This document shows, one piece after another, positions 1-9,418 of a stretch of DNA of 40,739 nucleotides. Every line of letters begins with the position of its first letter. Positions within the stretch are counted from its first letter, which is position 1. The stretch is from a virus. The stretch is from the IMG/VR virus record IMGVR_UViG_3300037493_001560, positions 1 to 40,739 of that record, one strand, 5' to 3'. A model generated the notes under the pieces. That model ran no database searches and was not told the origin of the DNA. It saw only the letters and a list, made by a program, of their open reading frames with translations. The translations under genes and the position numbers were made by a program.

Positions 1-2
1 TA

Positions 3-1274
3 ATCCAATTACCCGCAGCTGGACTGATGAACCTTGGGTCATTAGGACTTGAAAATGTCGTTAATATTGGTAATCGGTTAGTTAATGCGGTAACAGGTGA
101 GCCTGTACTACCAACAGATTATGAAGGACCAAGATTTAGTAACACGCCTTTCACTGATAAATTTTTAGGTGACGATGGACGAAGTGGTCCTTCACCGACA
201 GGCAGCGTAGCTAATGCATCCGCACAGACTGGAAATATACCTAATACTAATTATGCAGCACGACAAAAAGAATACTTTAAAAACTATAAGGGAAGCTATG
301 CATCACCCGATGCGGCTGTGGATACTCCAAAAGTAGACCCCGCAAAATCAGTTAACCCAATGAAAGAGCTACTAGCCGCACAAGCTAATTCAGCATCACC
401 CTACACAATTGAAAAAGCTGATATAGAAAAGATTAAATCCCCAGCCGCGTTTGATAGAACTAAATACAATGAAGAACGTAGACAAGCAATGATAGATGCT
501 GGTGTTGACCCCGAGTTCTATGACAAACAAGCTGCTAAAAACGAATCAGAACGTGAAGCACTTAAAGGTGAAAGAACCGATGCAGGTTGGACTGCGGCAT
601 TACGTGCAGGTTTAGGCATGATGGGTGGTAAATCTCAGAATCCTTGGGCAAATATCGCTGAAGGTGCAACGGCTGGATTAACTCAATATGGTACTGACAT
701 TAAAGACATCAAATCCGAAGAGAAATTACTTCGTGCCGCCGATGATAAACTTGCCGAAGCCCAATACCTACAAGGTCGTGGTGACGCTGAAGGCGCACTA
801 AAAGCAATGAAAGACCGTGAGACACTTATAGCTAGCGTAGACGCAATGAACGTGCAGGCTAGAAATGTTAACGAGACTGCATTTGCTGGTGATACGAATA
901 AAATGCGTAGTACTGTGTTTACAAACGAGCAAGAGAATAAAAGGGCTGCAATTGCACAAGCTGGTGAGACTGAGCGTTCACAAAACCAAATTGCTGCAAC
1001 TGAACGTGCAACAAAAGCTACGCAAGATTTAAATCTTACATATAAGCAACAAGAGTCGTATAATAAAGCTATTGATAATACTAATGCGGCGTTAACCCTT
1101 CAGTATGGCGCAGGGTTTGGTGCTACGCTACCTGCAGATGAATATAGTAAAATATATAATACTGAACTAAGAAATCAGCAAGCTCAGTTAGGGTTAAAAC
1201 CATTAGTGTCCAATGCATCTATTTCAGGATTACCAGAAGGAGCTGCATATAGAGGCTCGAGACCGGCTAAGTAA
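3..1274 (+). CDS. Virion-associated hypothetical protein, 5'-partial
   Basis: The reading frame is open to the left edge (no stop before position 3). The first ATG in the window, at 27, has no purine-rich ribosome binding site, so the true start probably lies outside the window. The visible part, about 415 residues from that ATG, is polar and rich in Ala, Lys, Glu and Gln. Residues 215-330 look like a long helix or coiled coil. A short Gly-rich segment (about residues 193-200, AGLGMMGG) follows a charged helix. It sits 16 bases upstream of the giant polyvalent gene on the same strand, which suggests a late structural or ejection role. I do not recognise a family. Linker, internal virion or tail-associated protein are all possible. 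Confidence 0.7.
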   Translation: MQLPAAGLMNLGSLGLENVVNIGNRLVNAVTGEPVLPTDYEGPRFSNTPFTDKFLGDDGRSGPSPTGSVANASAQTGNIPNTNYAARQKEYFKNYKGSYASPDAAVDTPKVDPAKSVNPMKELLAAQANSASPYTIEKADIEKIKSPAAFDRTKYNEERRQAMIDAGVDPEFYDKQAAKNESEREALKGERTDAGWTAALRAGLGMMGGKSQNPWANIAEGATAGLTQYGTDIKDIKSEEKLLRAADDKLAEAQYLQGRGDAEGALKAMKDRETLIASVDAMNVQARNVNETAFAGDTNKMRSTVFTNEQENKRAAIAQAGETERSQNQIAATERATKATQDLNLTYKQQESYNKAIDNTNAALTLQYGAGFGATLPADEYSKIYNTELRNQQAQLGLKPLVSNASISGLPEGAAYRGSRPAK

Positions 1275-1290
1275 CGTATAAAGGGTTTGT

Positions 1291-4200
1291 ATGGCAAAAA
1301 ACATGCTTTATGATTTTGAAGCTAATGGACGTATTTATACATTTGAAGGTCCAGAAGGGCTTGACCCAACTGCGTTTTCTTCAGCATTACAGCAACAAAT
1401 CGCAATTGATAACGCACCAAAAACAGGTGGTATGGGTGAAGCCTTTAAAGGTACGGCTAAACGCATGCTATCTTCTGGTAGAACCGCACTTGAGTCTGTA
1501 ATTGACCCTGATAAAGCGGCAGTTGCTGGGCTTGAACGTCAAAAAGCCATTACGGAATTACCCGGTGGTAGCTTAGCTGAAGTTCAACGTATCTACGAGG
1601 AACAAGGCATATTACCTGCTGCATGGGAAGGCATTAAACAAGCACCGGCGGTTATCTCTGGACAAATACCTCAACTAGGTGGAATGTGGGCCGCAGGAAC
1701 TGCCGCTGCCGCTGTAACCCCTCCAGTACTACCAGTTGTTGGACCATTCGCTAAGCCTATTGCAGGTGTATTAGGTGGTCTAGCATCATTAGCTATCCCA
1801 CAAACCGGTACGAATATCGAGCGTCAAGCTCAAGTACAACAAGAAGCTGGGCTACCAGTAGATGTTAATATGTCAAAAGCAGTCCCTGCAGCAATAGGTT
1901 CAGCGGCATTAGACCAAGTTGCATTGTTAGCGGGTGGGCTAGGTAAAGTATTGGGCATTGGTGTTAAAGAACTTGGCACTGCAGCGGCGGAGAGAATCGC
2001 TAAAGAATCATTGGGGTACGCGGCTGCTAAAGGCGTTGGTAAGACAGCCTTAGCCGAAATGCCGACCGAAGTATCTCAACAAATGCTTGAACGCGCACAA
2101 GCTGGCTTACCATTAACTACACCAGACGCAATACAAGAATACGCTGACGCGGCATTCCAAGCAGGGTTAATGTCACCACTAGGCGGGTTAGGTGGAGTAA
2201 GTTCACGCAGTCAAGCCAAAGGCCAAGTAGCAGCAGCACAAGCACTTAAAGACCAAGAAGCGGCTGATAAAGCCTATGCAATAGAACAAGCTAAAGGGTA
2301 TAGAGACCAAGCGCGTGAAGACCGTGCAGGCTCACGGGCCGTTCAAGAAGAGATTGCGAGACAAGCTACCGAGACTAAACAGCAGGCAGTGGATGTGCTA
2401 CAACAAGTAGCTGCTAAGAAACAAGCTGCAGCAGCTATCCCCCCGATTAATGACTTAATGCAAACAAAAGAAGGTGCATCGCAACTTCTATCAGACAAGG
2501 CATTGTTTGAACAGCACTTCCCCAAAACCCAATATACCGCAGACGATATCAAACAAATTAAAAACGATATCCGTGCTCGTCGCAACACATTACCATCACA
2601 AGAGGCTATTGCACGGGCTACCACACAGGCTGAGCTAGAGCAAACATTTGCAGTTGACCCGAACACAATTACCCCTGAACTAATAGACATGTGGGGTATA
2701 ACTAAGGGCAACAAAAAAATACGAAATCAATTGCTAGCTGTAAGTGACTTAACTGTTCCTGATAACAAAGTTAAAGCAACTGAGATACTGGAAGACTACA
2801 AACAAAAAGCATCAGAAAAACAATTTAGCGCCGCTGAAACGGCTACGCAACATATTGCGAACCTAGAACCAGTGTCTGTGGAGGCCCCAAATGTTGGACT
2901 TAACAAGCGAACAAATAGAGCAAGCGTTCCAGTTCTTGATGAACGGGGACAAGTATCCCCCGCTGGAATTGCAGGAGTTGAGCCAGCTACACTGGGCGAT
3001 GTTGGAGACAGCACTGGACTTCTTACTGATGGAACAGAGCAGCAGCCAGCTGCATTAGCGGAAGCGCCAGTAGTAGAAGCACCAGTAGTAGAAGAATCAC
3101 CTGCGGCAGTGCAGGCGCGTATCCAAGCCCGTATTCTTGAGAAACGTCAGGCAGAAGAAGCGGCACGTGCAGAAGAAAAAGCAGCTAACTTAGAAGCAGT
3201 GCGGGCAGAACAAAAAGTAGCTAGGGGTAAAATAATTGCCCCAACAGCCGCCCCAGAAATAGCGCCGGATATCCAACAAGATGTTGCCGAAACACAAGCT
3301 CGTGAGGCAGAGTTAAGCCCATTAGCTGACACTGAGTCAACACTAATTGAACCATACGCACCAACAGACGAGAATATCCTTGCGTCAGCGGCAGGCAAAA
3401 AGAAAGCGCGTAAACCAAAATACGCAATGCCAGAACTTATTGAGCCTAGTGATACTGCGGCATCTGTCGAAGCTATCCAAACGGAATTAAACACCCTATT
3501 TACTCCGCAACAACTCAAAGCGCGTCCACCTGTTGTCGTTAATACTGTTGAAGAGTTGCCTGCACATTTGCAATACGAAGCTGGGGAAGCCGATGCCGCT
3601 GCGTTTGTAGACCCAACTACTAAACAAGAATACTACGTTGCTAGTAAGATACCTAGCAATGACATTCGCGGTAAAATCCAGCATGAACGTGGTGCGCACG
3701 TTGGGCTAACCAAGCTAATCGGTAAAGACAGAGTTAATGCGCTTGCTAACCGTGTGCTTACATGGGCTACCGAAGTTGGTGGTAAAAAGATAGAGCATGT
3801 CATTGCTAGAGAGGCGCATGAGAAAGCCCTCATGTCAGAGGAAGAAGAAGGGTCTGAACGCTACAACCAAGAAGTGATTGCGTACTTTACAGAGATTGCA
3901 GTTAACCGCTATGGTATTGACCCACTTAAAGCGCAGCCTAAAGAGTTTGCAAAAGTTGCTGGTTGGTTGAAAGAACTATGGAACGGCATACTAGCTACGA
4001 TTAAAAAACTGCATTACGACCCAAGCAAACTAACTGCTAAAGAAATCGTAGACCTTGTGTACGGCGCAGCACGTATTGCAAACAAAGCAGAACCAAGCGC
4101 GGTAGGTGTGCAGGCTGAAGCGACACCAGCATTATCGGACAATGATTTAACAATACTAGTCGGGTTATTGCAATCTCCCACCCCACGTGAATCAAAAGAA

Positions 4201-7200
4201 TCTACGGGGCCTGAAACTAGCACTAAGATACAGTCATCATCAGCTTCTAGTATGTTGCATGACCTAGGGTTCAAAAATGACCCTGTTAAACGGGCGTTTA
4301 TAAATCAGTTTTACAATGAAATTAAACAATTCGGATATACCGCTAAAGCAGTTACAAGGTTTATTGATAGTGTTGGGACTATGGGATTTCTTGTACCTAC
4401 CGCAAACGTATCTGAAGAACGTATATTAAGTCAACTTCCAGAAAAAACATTAGTCAATGTAGTCAATGCAGATTATGCAACGCGTGATATTTGGGAAAAC
4501 CCTAAACAAGCAGCGGAGCAAGCATCAGCCAGAGTTAATAGCGTTCGTAACGACAATTACAGGCGTACAACTCGAAGTATGTACCATATGCAATTTGATT
4601 ACTATCATTTTAGCCAAGAAGAATTTCAAATGGCTGAATCATTAATCGCCTTTTTAACCAGTAAATATAGTATGGTTGGCGATGCAATAAAAGAAATGAC
4701 TGATAAGAATGAGTATCTACCTGTAAGTGAGTTATCTGAAGAGTTTGTTACTCATTTTATGCATCTACTAGAACTAGGAAACTCACCAAAGTATTCTTAT
4801 GCCGAAGCGTACAAACAAACAATTTTGGCACCAAGAGATGGGATTATTGAAGCTGCATTAGGGCCAAATAAAACTGGGTGGATGCATTTCTCAGGGGTAG
4901 ATGATGCCGATAGATTAACTATGGTTGCTTCAGATACCGGCACTACTGCACAATCCCCGTGGTGTATTGGGAACTCATCGCAGAGCTTTGCTAAATCCTA
5001 TTTAGAAAAAGGTGACTTTTACCTATATATTGACCGTGGAAATTCAATAGTTTCTGCGCGTTTTGAAAATGATAACCCTTACTACCTTGCAGAATGGTCG
5101 GGATTAGGGGTGGGGATTAATCAAAAGGTACCTAAAGAACATACAAAATACCTGTATGAACTAGACCGTGTTGTGGGGCGCCCAATTGATATTAGTAGAT
5201 ACGAACAAAAATCCGACGCATCAGTAACTACTGTAGAAGATGCAAAAATTAACGACGCTGGTGAAAAAATTAAAATGGGGATGTCTAACCCAAAAGATTT
5301 TAGGGCGTTGCTTGAGGAGTATGCTCAGGCTCCATACGATTCCGAAATACGTAAATTACTAGACAGTCGAAGTAGAGATATTATATTTGACGTATTAGGG
5401 GTTTCTAAAGCATTTAAACAAACTTTTGAAGTTTGGAAAACGGAATTAAAAACCGCTAATAGTGAGCCAACTATTTATGAAATAATCCCGCAAATAACTG
5501 ACAAGTACAAAAATGTTTCGGAGGCAGCTGGGCATGTGGTAGCCATACCAGTTGAAGTCAGGAACATTGTAGGGTTACCAAAAGAACTGTATCAAAAACT
5601 AACTAAATTAAAACAAGAAGTTCTTAATGCTCCGGACATATATACAGGTAAAGCCGATGAGGTAAATAGCCTTTCAGAAATAGTTTTCTTTGCAACAGTT
5701 GACTCTGTAGAATTTCGTGGTTCAAATTTAAATAAATTAATTTCAAGTCTTCATCGAGACTATGATGAAGAAGTGGTATTTAAAAAACCGTTTGAAGAAT
5801 GGTACAACAGTTTGCCAACGTCAAGTCAAATGGGGCTTGTTGATTTAGATGTTCCCGCACACAAAACGTCTGCGGAAGTTTTTGATAGTGGGACTGGAGG
5901 GGTATCGGTTAAAGTTAGTCCCTATAAACTTTTTGAAGAATTTTTGCCGGGTAAATTTTCTTTTTATGTTTACGAAGACCGTGTAAAAGAACTTAAAGCA
6001 AATAAAGTAAAATCCGTAGCAGATAAGGCAGCAGACGATGCAGAGATTAGGGGGGCATTTGTCAAACAAGGTATTCAGCCATCTGCTGCGCCAAAAACCG
6101 CGTTAAAACGCCCCGATGGGACTGAGATTAAATTCAAGCAGCAAGAGAAAGAAACCCTATGGGAAAACTTAGCGGATGTATTCAATGGCTCTAGCACTCC
6201 TTGGCGTTCACTCATGGATATGCTTGGCAATAAGATTGTTACTGGTCGATACACAGTAGAGCGTAAAGCTATTGATGCTGGGTTATCAGCAACTGATGCT
6301 AAAACACAAGGTAAGATTCGTGCTGACCTTATCGGGCTACAAGCCACAAACGCTATGTCACTTGCGCAAGCAGGGTTGTTCTACGGTAAATTAGTGCTAC
6401 GTAAGAGCGGGATTATTCGTGCTGAAAATGGTAAGGTCAACATGATTGACCTAGGCAACGAGTGGCACACGCTTTTGGAAAAGGCTACCAAAGATTTAGG
6501 CAGTGCCGACCGTGCATACGATATGCTTTCAGCCGGTTGGTATGGTCCGCGTTATGAAGACTTAGCTAAACACAATGCTAACACTGCGCCTAAAAACCGC
6601 GTTGATATTAGTGATTGGACTGATTCCGATAAACAAACAAGTGCAGAAGCATGGAGAAGGTACGGTCCGGAACTAACTAAACTGCGTGATATGCGTAACG
6701 AAATGCGGGGTTCAGTGCTTGATTTGATGGTGCAGAGTGGCTTATACACCCGTGACGTTGCTAAAGAATATTTAGACCGCATGGACTACGTGCCGTTGTA
6801 CCGCATACAGGAAAAAGACTTGTTGGATAAGCAAGGGCGTCCGCTACGCGTAAGCACAGGGTTGTTGGGTGTGGGTAGAGAGTTTCACCTTAAGGGGTCT
6901 AGTAAAACAGCGAATGACCCGCTACAAAACTACATTGCTAACATGTCATGGATGATGCAACGCGCCATTAAAAACAACGCTGCCATACATACTGCGGACA
7001 TGCTCGATGCACTTGGTCAGGGATACTGGTCTAAAAACAAAGTACCGTCAGGCAAAAAGCAATCTATGTATGTTGCGGGGATATTTAAAGATGGGGTTGA
7101 AAAAGACTTTGTGATGTACGACCCCAACGACATGGCGGCATTCTCTGCATCCCCAGTTATTTCGGGATTGGTATGGGATTTAATGCGCTATCCAGTTGCT

Positions 7201-8703
7201 GGGCTACGTCATGGTATTACTATGATGCCTCAGTTTGTATTCAATCAGGCTATGGAAGACCCAGTACGCGCGGCATTAGTGTCAGGTAATAAAGCAGGTA
7301 TTGCACGAAACGTAGCGGATACATGGAAATCTATTGCTGATAACCAGTTTAAATCAGAGCGTACACCTGATGCAGATATGCTTAACCGCTATGGGGTTAT
7401 CGGGCAAAAAGATATTCTTGATGCTAAAGACATTGAGGACATGTATCACGGTAATGATAAAAAAGGTTGGCGCAGTAAAATATATTTCTTTGAACGTATG
7501 GCACAAGGCAGTGATTTAGGTGCTCGTGAGTCTATCTATAAGAACGCAATGAAAGAACTTACCGCTGAAGGCTATGACAAAGACACGGCAGAAGACTTAG
7601 CATCTATTCGTTCACAGCAGTATATGCCTTACCAGCAAGTTGGTATGTCTAAATCTCTTGCTTACCTACGTCGTATGATGCCGTTCGTTAACCCACCTAT
7701 TCAAGGTCTAGCACGTGATATTGCGGCTATGCGTGGTCGGTTGACTGGGGTATCTAAAGCCGATGGTAAAAAGATGTTTGCATTTACACTTACTAAGTAT
7801 GCAGTATTTACCGCAATGTACGCGGCGTTTAGCAGTGGTGATGATGATTACGAGAATAAAACTGACGACCAAAAAGACAATAACTTCTATCTAGGTGGCG
7901 TACGTATCGCAGTACCTCAAGAATTACGTCCATTAAAAGTAGCTATTGAACGTGGTACTAGGTATTGGATAATGAATGAACCAAATGCTGATGTGAATAG
8001 CGCGGCAATCGCGGGTACTGTTATACGTAAGTCATGGGAAATAATCGCAGGATTAGCCGTACCTATCCCAACAGCAGCTCGCCCATTGCTTGAAAACCTG
8101 ACCAACTACGATTTTTATTCTGCACGTCCAGTAGTAGGTATCAGCCAGCAGGGTAAGGCCCCAATGTATCAGTTCACTGACACTACTTCTGAACTCGCTA
8201 AAGTAGTAGGCGAGACGCTTAATTTATCACCAATCCAAATTGACCACATACTTCGCGGATACTTTGGGTATATGGGGCAAACAGTATCGCAATTCATAAA
8301 CCTATTAGATAGTGATAGGCCGTCGTTACGTATGCAGGACTTACCTTTTGTTGGTGGGTTTGTTCAAGCGGAATATGGTACCGGCCCTAAAAATGAGCTA
8401 TACGAGTTAATTAACAAATCAGCTGAAGCCAAGACCACACTGAAAGCAATCCAACAAGAAGGTAATCGTGAGAAAGCGATGAAGTGGGCTAAAGACCATA
8501 GGGGGTCAATCGGACTGGCTCCGGCGGTAAATGCGTTGCATACTCAAGTAACCAATATTCGTAAGAATAAAGCTAAGATAATGGACTCAAAATTATCCCC
8601 CACCGAAAAGAGAGCTAGGCTGGATGCCCTCGAGAAAGCAGAACTACGTGCATTGACTGGGGTGCATAAGTTACATCAACGGATGGTTGAGTTGGATGCA
8701 TAA
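1291..8703 (+). CDS. Giant polyvalent virion protein (ejected internal protein candidate) with zincin motif
   Basis: 2470 residues; ATG 1291 follows AAGGG. The first 40 residues resemble the short beta module that often opens phage polyvalent or internal virion proteins. Residues about 110-240 are hydrophobic and Ala/Gly-rich, and 310-380 and 600-660 are Gln/Ala/Glu-rich helices. H798-E799-x3-H803 (HERGAH), followed by E861/E868 in an EVIAYFTE context, looks like a zincin-type metallopeptidase domain. Residues about 950-1590 are visibly more AT-rich and contain a W1224-CIG and GDFYLY segment. The C-terminal third (about 1620-2350) resembles large polyvalent protein-associated domains, most like LPD38, with a YLRRMMPFVNPP segment near 2124. 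Polyvalent proteins are thought to be packaged and delivered with DNA; that role here is inferred. No catalytic motif of N4-type virion RNA polymerase was convincing. It is the last late gene before the terminator. Confidence 0.8.
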   Translation: MAKNMLYDFEANGRIYTFEGPEGLDPTAFSSALQQQIAIDNAPKTGGMGEAFKGTAKRMLSSGRTALESVIDPDKAAVAGLERQKAITELPGGSLAEVQRIYEEQGILPAAWEGIKQAPAVISGQIPQLGGMWAAGTAAAAVTPPVLPVVGPFAKPIAGVLGGLASLAIPQTGTNIERQAQVQQEAGLPVDVNMSKAVPAAIGSAALDQVALLAGGLGKVLGIGVKELGTAAAERIAKESLGYAAAKGVGKTALAEMPTEVSQQMLERAQAGLPLTTPDAIQEYADAAFQAGLMSPLGGLGGVSSRSQAKGQVAAAQALKDQEAADKAYAIEQAKGYRDQAREDRAGSRAVQEEIARQATETKQQAVDVLQQVAAKKQAAAAIPPINDLMQTKEGASQLLSDKALFEQHFPKTQYTADDIKQIKNDIRARRNTLPSQEAIARATTQAELEQTFAVDPNTITPELIDMWGITKGNKKIRNQLLAVSDLTVPDNKVKATEILEDYKQKASEKQFSAAETATQHIANLEPVSVEAPNVGLNKRTNRASVPVLDERGQVSPAGIAGVEPATLGDVGDSTGLLTDGTEQQPAALAEAPVVEAPVVEESPAAVQARIQARILEKRQAEEAARAEEKAANLEAVRAEQKVARGKIIAPTAAPEIAPDIQQDVAETQAREAELSPLADTESTLIEPYAPTDENILASAAGKKKARKPKYAMPELIEPSDTAASVEAIQTELNTLFTPQQLKARPPVVVNTVEELPAHLQYEAGEADAAAFVDPTTKQEYYVASKIPSNDIRGKIQHERGAHVGLTKLIGKDRVNALANRVLTWATEVGGKKIEHVIAREAHEKALMSEEEEGSERYNQEVIAYFTEIAVNRYGIDPLKAQPKEFAKVAGWLKELWNGILATIKKLHYDPSKLTAKEIVDLVYGAARIANKAEPSAVGVQAEATPALSDNDLTILVGLLQSPTPRESKESTGPETSTKIQSSSASSMLHDLGFKNDPVKRAFINQFYNEIKQFGYTAKAVTRFIDSVGTMGFLVPTANVSEERILSQLPEKTLVNVVNADYATRDIWENPKQAAEQASARVNSVRNDNYRRTTRSMYHMQFDYYHFSQEEFQMAESLIAFLTSKYSMVGDAIKEMTDKNEYLPVSELSEEFVTHFMHLLELGNSPKYSYAEAYKQTILAPRDGIIEAALGPNKTGWMHFSGVDDADRLTMVASDTGTTAQSPWCIGNSSQSFAKSYLEKGDFYLYIDRGNSIVSARFENDNPYYLAEWSGLGVGINQKVPKEHTKYLYELDRVVGRPIDISRYEQKSDASVTTVEDAKINDAGEKIKMGMSNPKDFRALLEEYAQAPYDSEIRKLLDSRSRDIIFDVLGVSKAFKQTFEVWKTELKTANSEPTIYEIIPQITDKYKNVSEAAGHVVAIPVEVRNIVGLPKELYQKLTKLKQEVLNAPDIYTGKADEVNSLSEIVFFATVDSVEFRGSNLNKLISSLHRDYDEEVVFKKPFEEWYNSLPTSSQMGLVDLDVPAHKTSAEVFDSGTGGVSVKVSPYKLFEEFLPGKFSFYVYEDRVKELKANKVKSVADKAADDAEIRGAFVKQGIQPSAAPKTALKRPDGTEIKFKQQEKETLWENLADVFNGSSTPWRSLMDMLGNKIVTGRYTVERKAIDAGLSATDAKTQGKIRADLIGLQATNAMSLAQAGLFYGKLVLRKSGIIRAENGKVNMIDLGNEWHTLLEKATKDLGSADRAYDMLSAGWYGPRYEDLAKHNANTAPKNRVDISDWTDSDKQTSAEAWRRYGPELTKLRDMRNEMRGSVLDLMVQSGLYTRDVAKEYLDRMDYVPLYRIQEKDLLDKQGRPLRVSTGLLGVGREFHLKGSSKTANDPLQNYIANMSWMMQRAIKNNAAIHTADMLDALGQGYWSKNKVPSGKKQSMYVAGIFKDGVEKDFVMYDPNDMAAFSASPVISGLVWDLMRYPVAGLRHGITMMPQFVFNQAMEDPVRAALVSGNKAGIARNVADTWKSIADNQFKSERTPDADMLNRYGVIGQKDILDAKDIEDMYHGNDKKGWRSKIYFFERMAQGSDLGARESIYKNAMKELTAEGYDKDTAEDLASIRSQQYMPYQQVGMSKSLAYLRRMMPFVNPPIQGLARDIAAMRGRLTGVSKADGKKMFAFTLTKYAVFTAMYAAFSSGDDDYENKTDDQKDNNFYLGGVRIAVPQELRPLKVAIERGTRYWIMNEPNADVNSAAIAGTVIRKSWEIIAGLAVPIPTAARPLLENLTNYDFYSARPVVGISQQGKAPMYQFTDTTSELAKVVGETLNLSPIQIDHILRGYFGYMGQTVSQFINLLDSDRPSLRMQDLPFVGGFVQAEYGTGPKNELYELINKSAEAKTTLKAIQQEGNREKAMKWAKDHRGSIGLAPAVNALHTQVTNIRKNKAKIMDSKLSPTEKRARLDALEKAELRALTGVHKLHQRMVELDA

Positions 8704-8740
8704 AAAAGACCCCCGATTATGCGGTCGGGGGTTTAAGTTT
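8702..8740. terminator. Bidirectional Rho-independent terminator
   Basis: Perfect 8-bp stem: ACCCCCGA (8709-8716) pairs with TCGGGGGT (8725-8732) across an 8-base loop. Rightward transcripts meet TTTAAGTTT after the stem. Leftward transcripts meet six T (complement of 8702-8707). It lies exactly between the convergent late (+) and replication (-) gene blocks, so it should stop both. Confidence 0.88.
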
Positions 8741-8796
8741 ACTACGGAGAATGAGAATGGATTGCTCCACTCACAGCCGAAGTATACACGTATTTA

Positions 8797-8982
8797 TTAA
8801 ATGCGCCATATTCTTACACCATATAACCCGTTATACACAACTCTTTCTATCCGTAAATCGTAATTAAAGTCTTTTGACAGCCTAGTTGCCTCACGTCGGA
8901 CTTCATCATACTCGATGCAGGGGACAAAGAAACTATCCCCCTTATCCATGCTAGCTATCGGCAATTCAATCGGTTGTTTCAT
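8797..8982 (-). CDS. Small hypothetical protein
   Basis: 61 residues; start MKQPIELP at 8982, overlapping the end of the upstream gene by 17 bases. It is the last gene of the leftward replication operon, about 60 bases before the shared terminator. Charged, with a mixed alpha/beta pattern and no membrane segment or recognisable motif. Position and overlap support a real gene; function unknown. Confidence 0.65.
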   Translation of the reverse strand: MKQPIELPIASMDKGDSFFVPCIEYDEVRREATRLSKDFNYDLRIERVVYNGLYGVRIWRI

Positions 8983-9418
8983 ACATCACATCAAATGCTT
9001 GTGATTCAAAATCTTCAACCCCACCAAAACCAACAGCAATATGTTGTTCTTCATACCATGCGGACCAACCATCATGGATAGCTTCAAGTTGCGCCATATC
9101 GGGGCTACCACACCAGAATGAAGTTAATGCTCCTTTATGGTCATATAACCCCATCAGTGACCCACATCGAATATCAGTAATATCTAAATGTAATCGCCCC
9201 ATCATGTACCCCATCACTGAATGAAGTCTTTGGGTACTATCAGTACATTCATCATGACGTTTAACTATTGGGAATACTAGTGTGGTTTCTTCCGAATCCC
9301 CTACTAATTTATATACTGACCGTTGTAAAAATATCTCTTCAATTCCCGATATAAATTCTTTGTCGGCGTAGCCAAAATGGGTTGATGATTCTTGTAACTT
9401 AATTTTCGGGTTGTTCAT
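8966..9418 (-). CDS. Hypothetical protein downstream of primase-helicase
   Basis: 150 residues, beginning MNNPKIKLQESS at 9418. The ATG lies inside the last 20 bases of the primase-helicase gene, with AGAGG upstream, so the two are translationally coupled. Soluble and acidic, with several Trp and His residues in the second half (SAWYEEQH near residue 123). No catalytic motif or family was recognised. Its place in the replication operon suggests an accessory role in DNA metabolism or host takeover, but this is context only. Confidence 0.72.
   Translation of the reverse strand: MNNPKIKLQESSTHFGYADKEFISGIEEIFLQRSVYKLVGDSEETTLVFPIVKRHDECTDSTQRLHSVMGYMMGRLHLDITDIRCGSLMGLYDHKGALTSFWCGSPDMAQLEAIHDGWSAWYEEQHIAVGFGGVEDFESQAFDVMYETTD

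Noticed and set aside
1291-8703. N4-type virion RNA polymerase
   Set aside because: The length and single-gene layout are suggestive, but I could not find the expected T-x-x-G-R, catalytic Asp, Lys and Tyr motifs in order.
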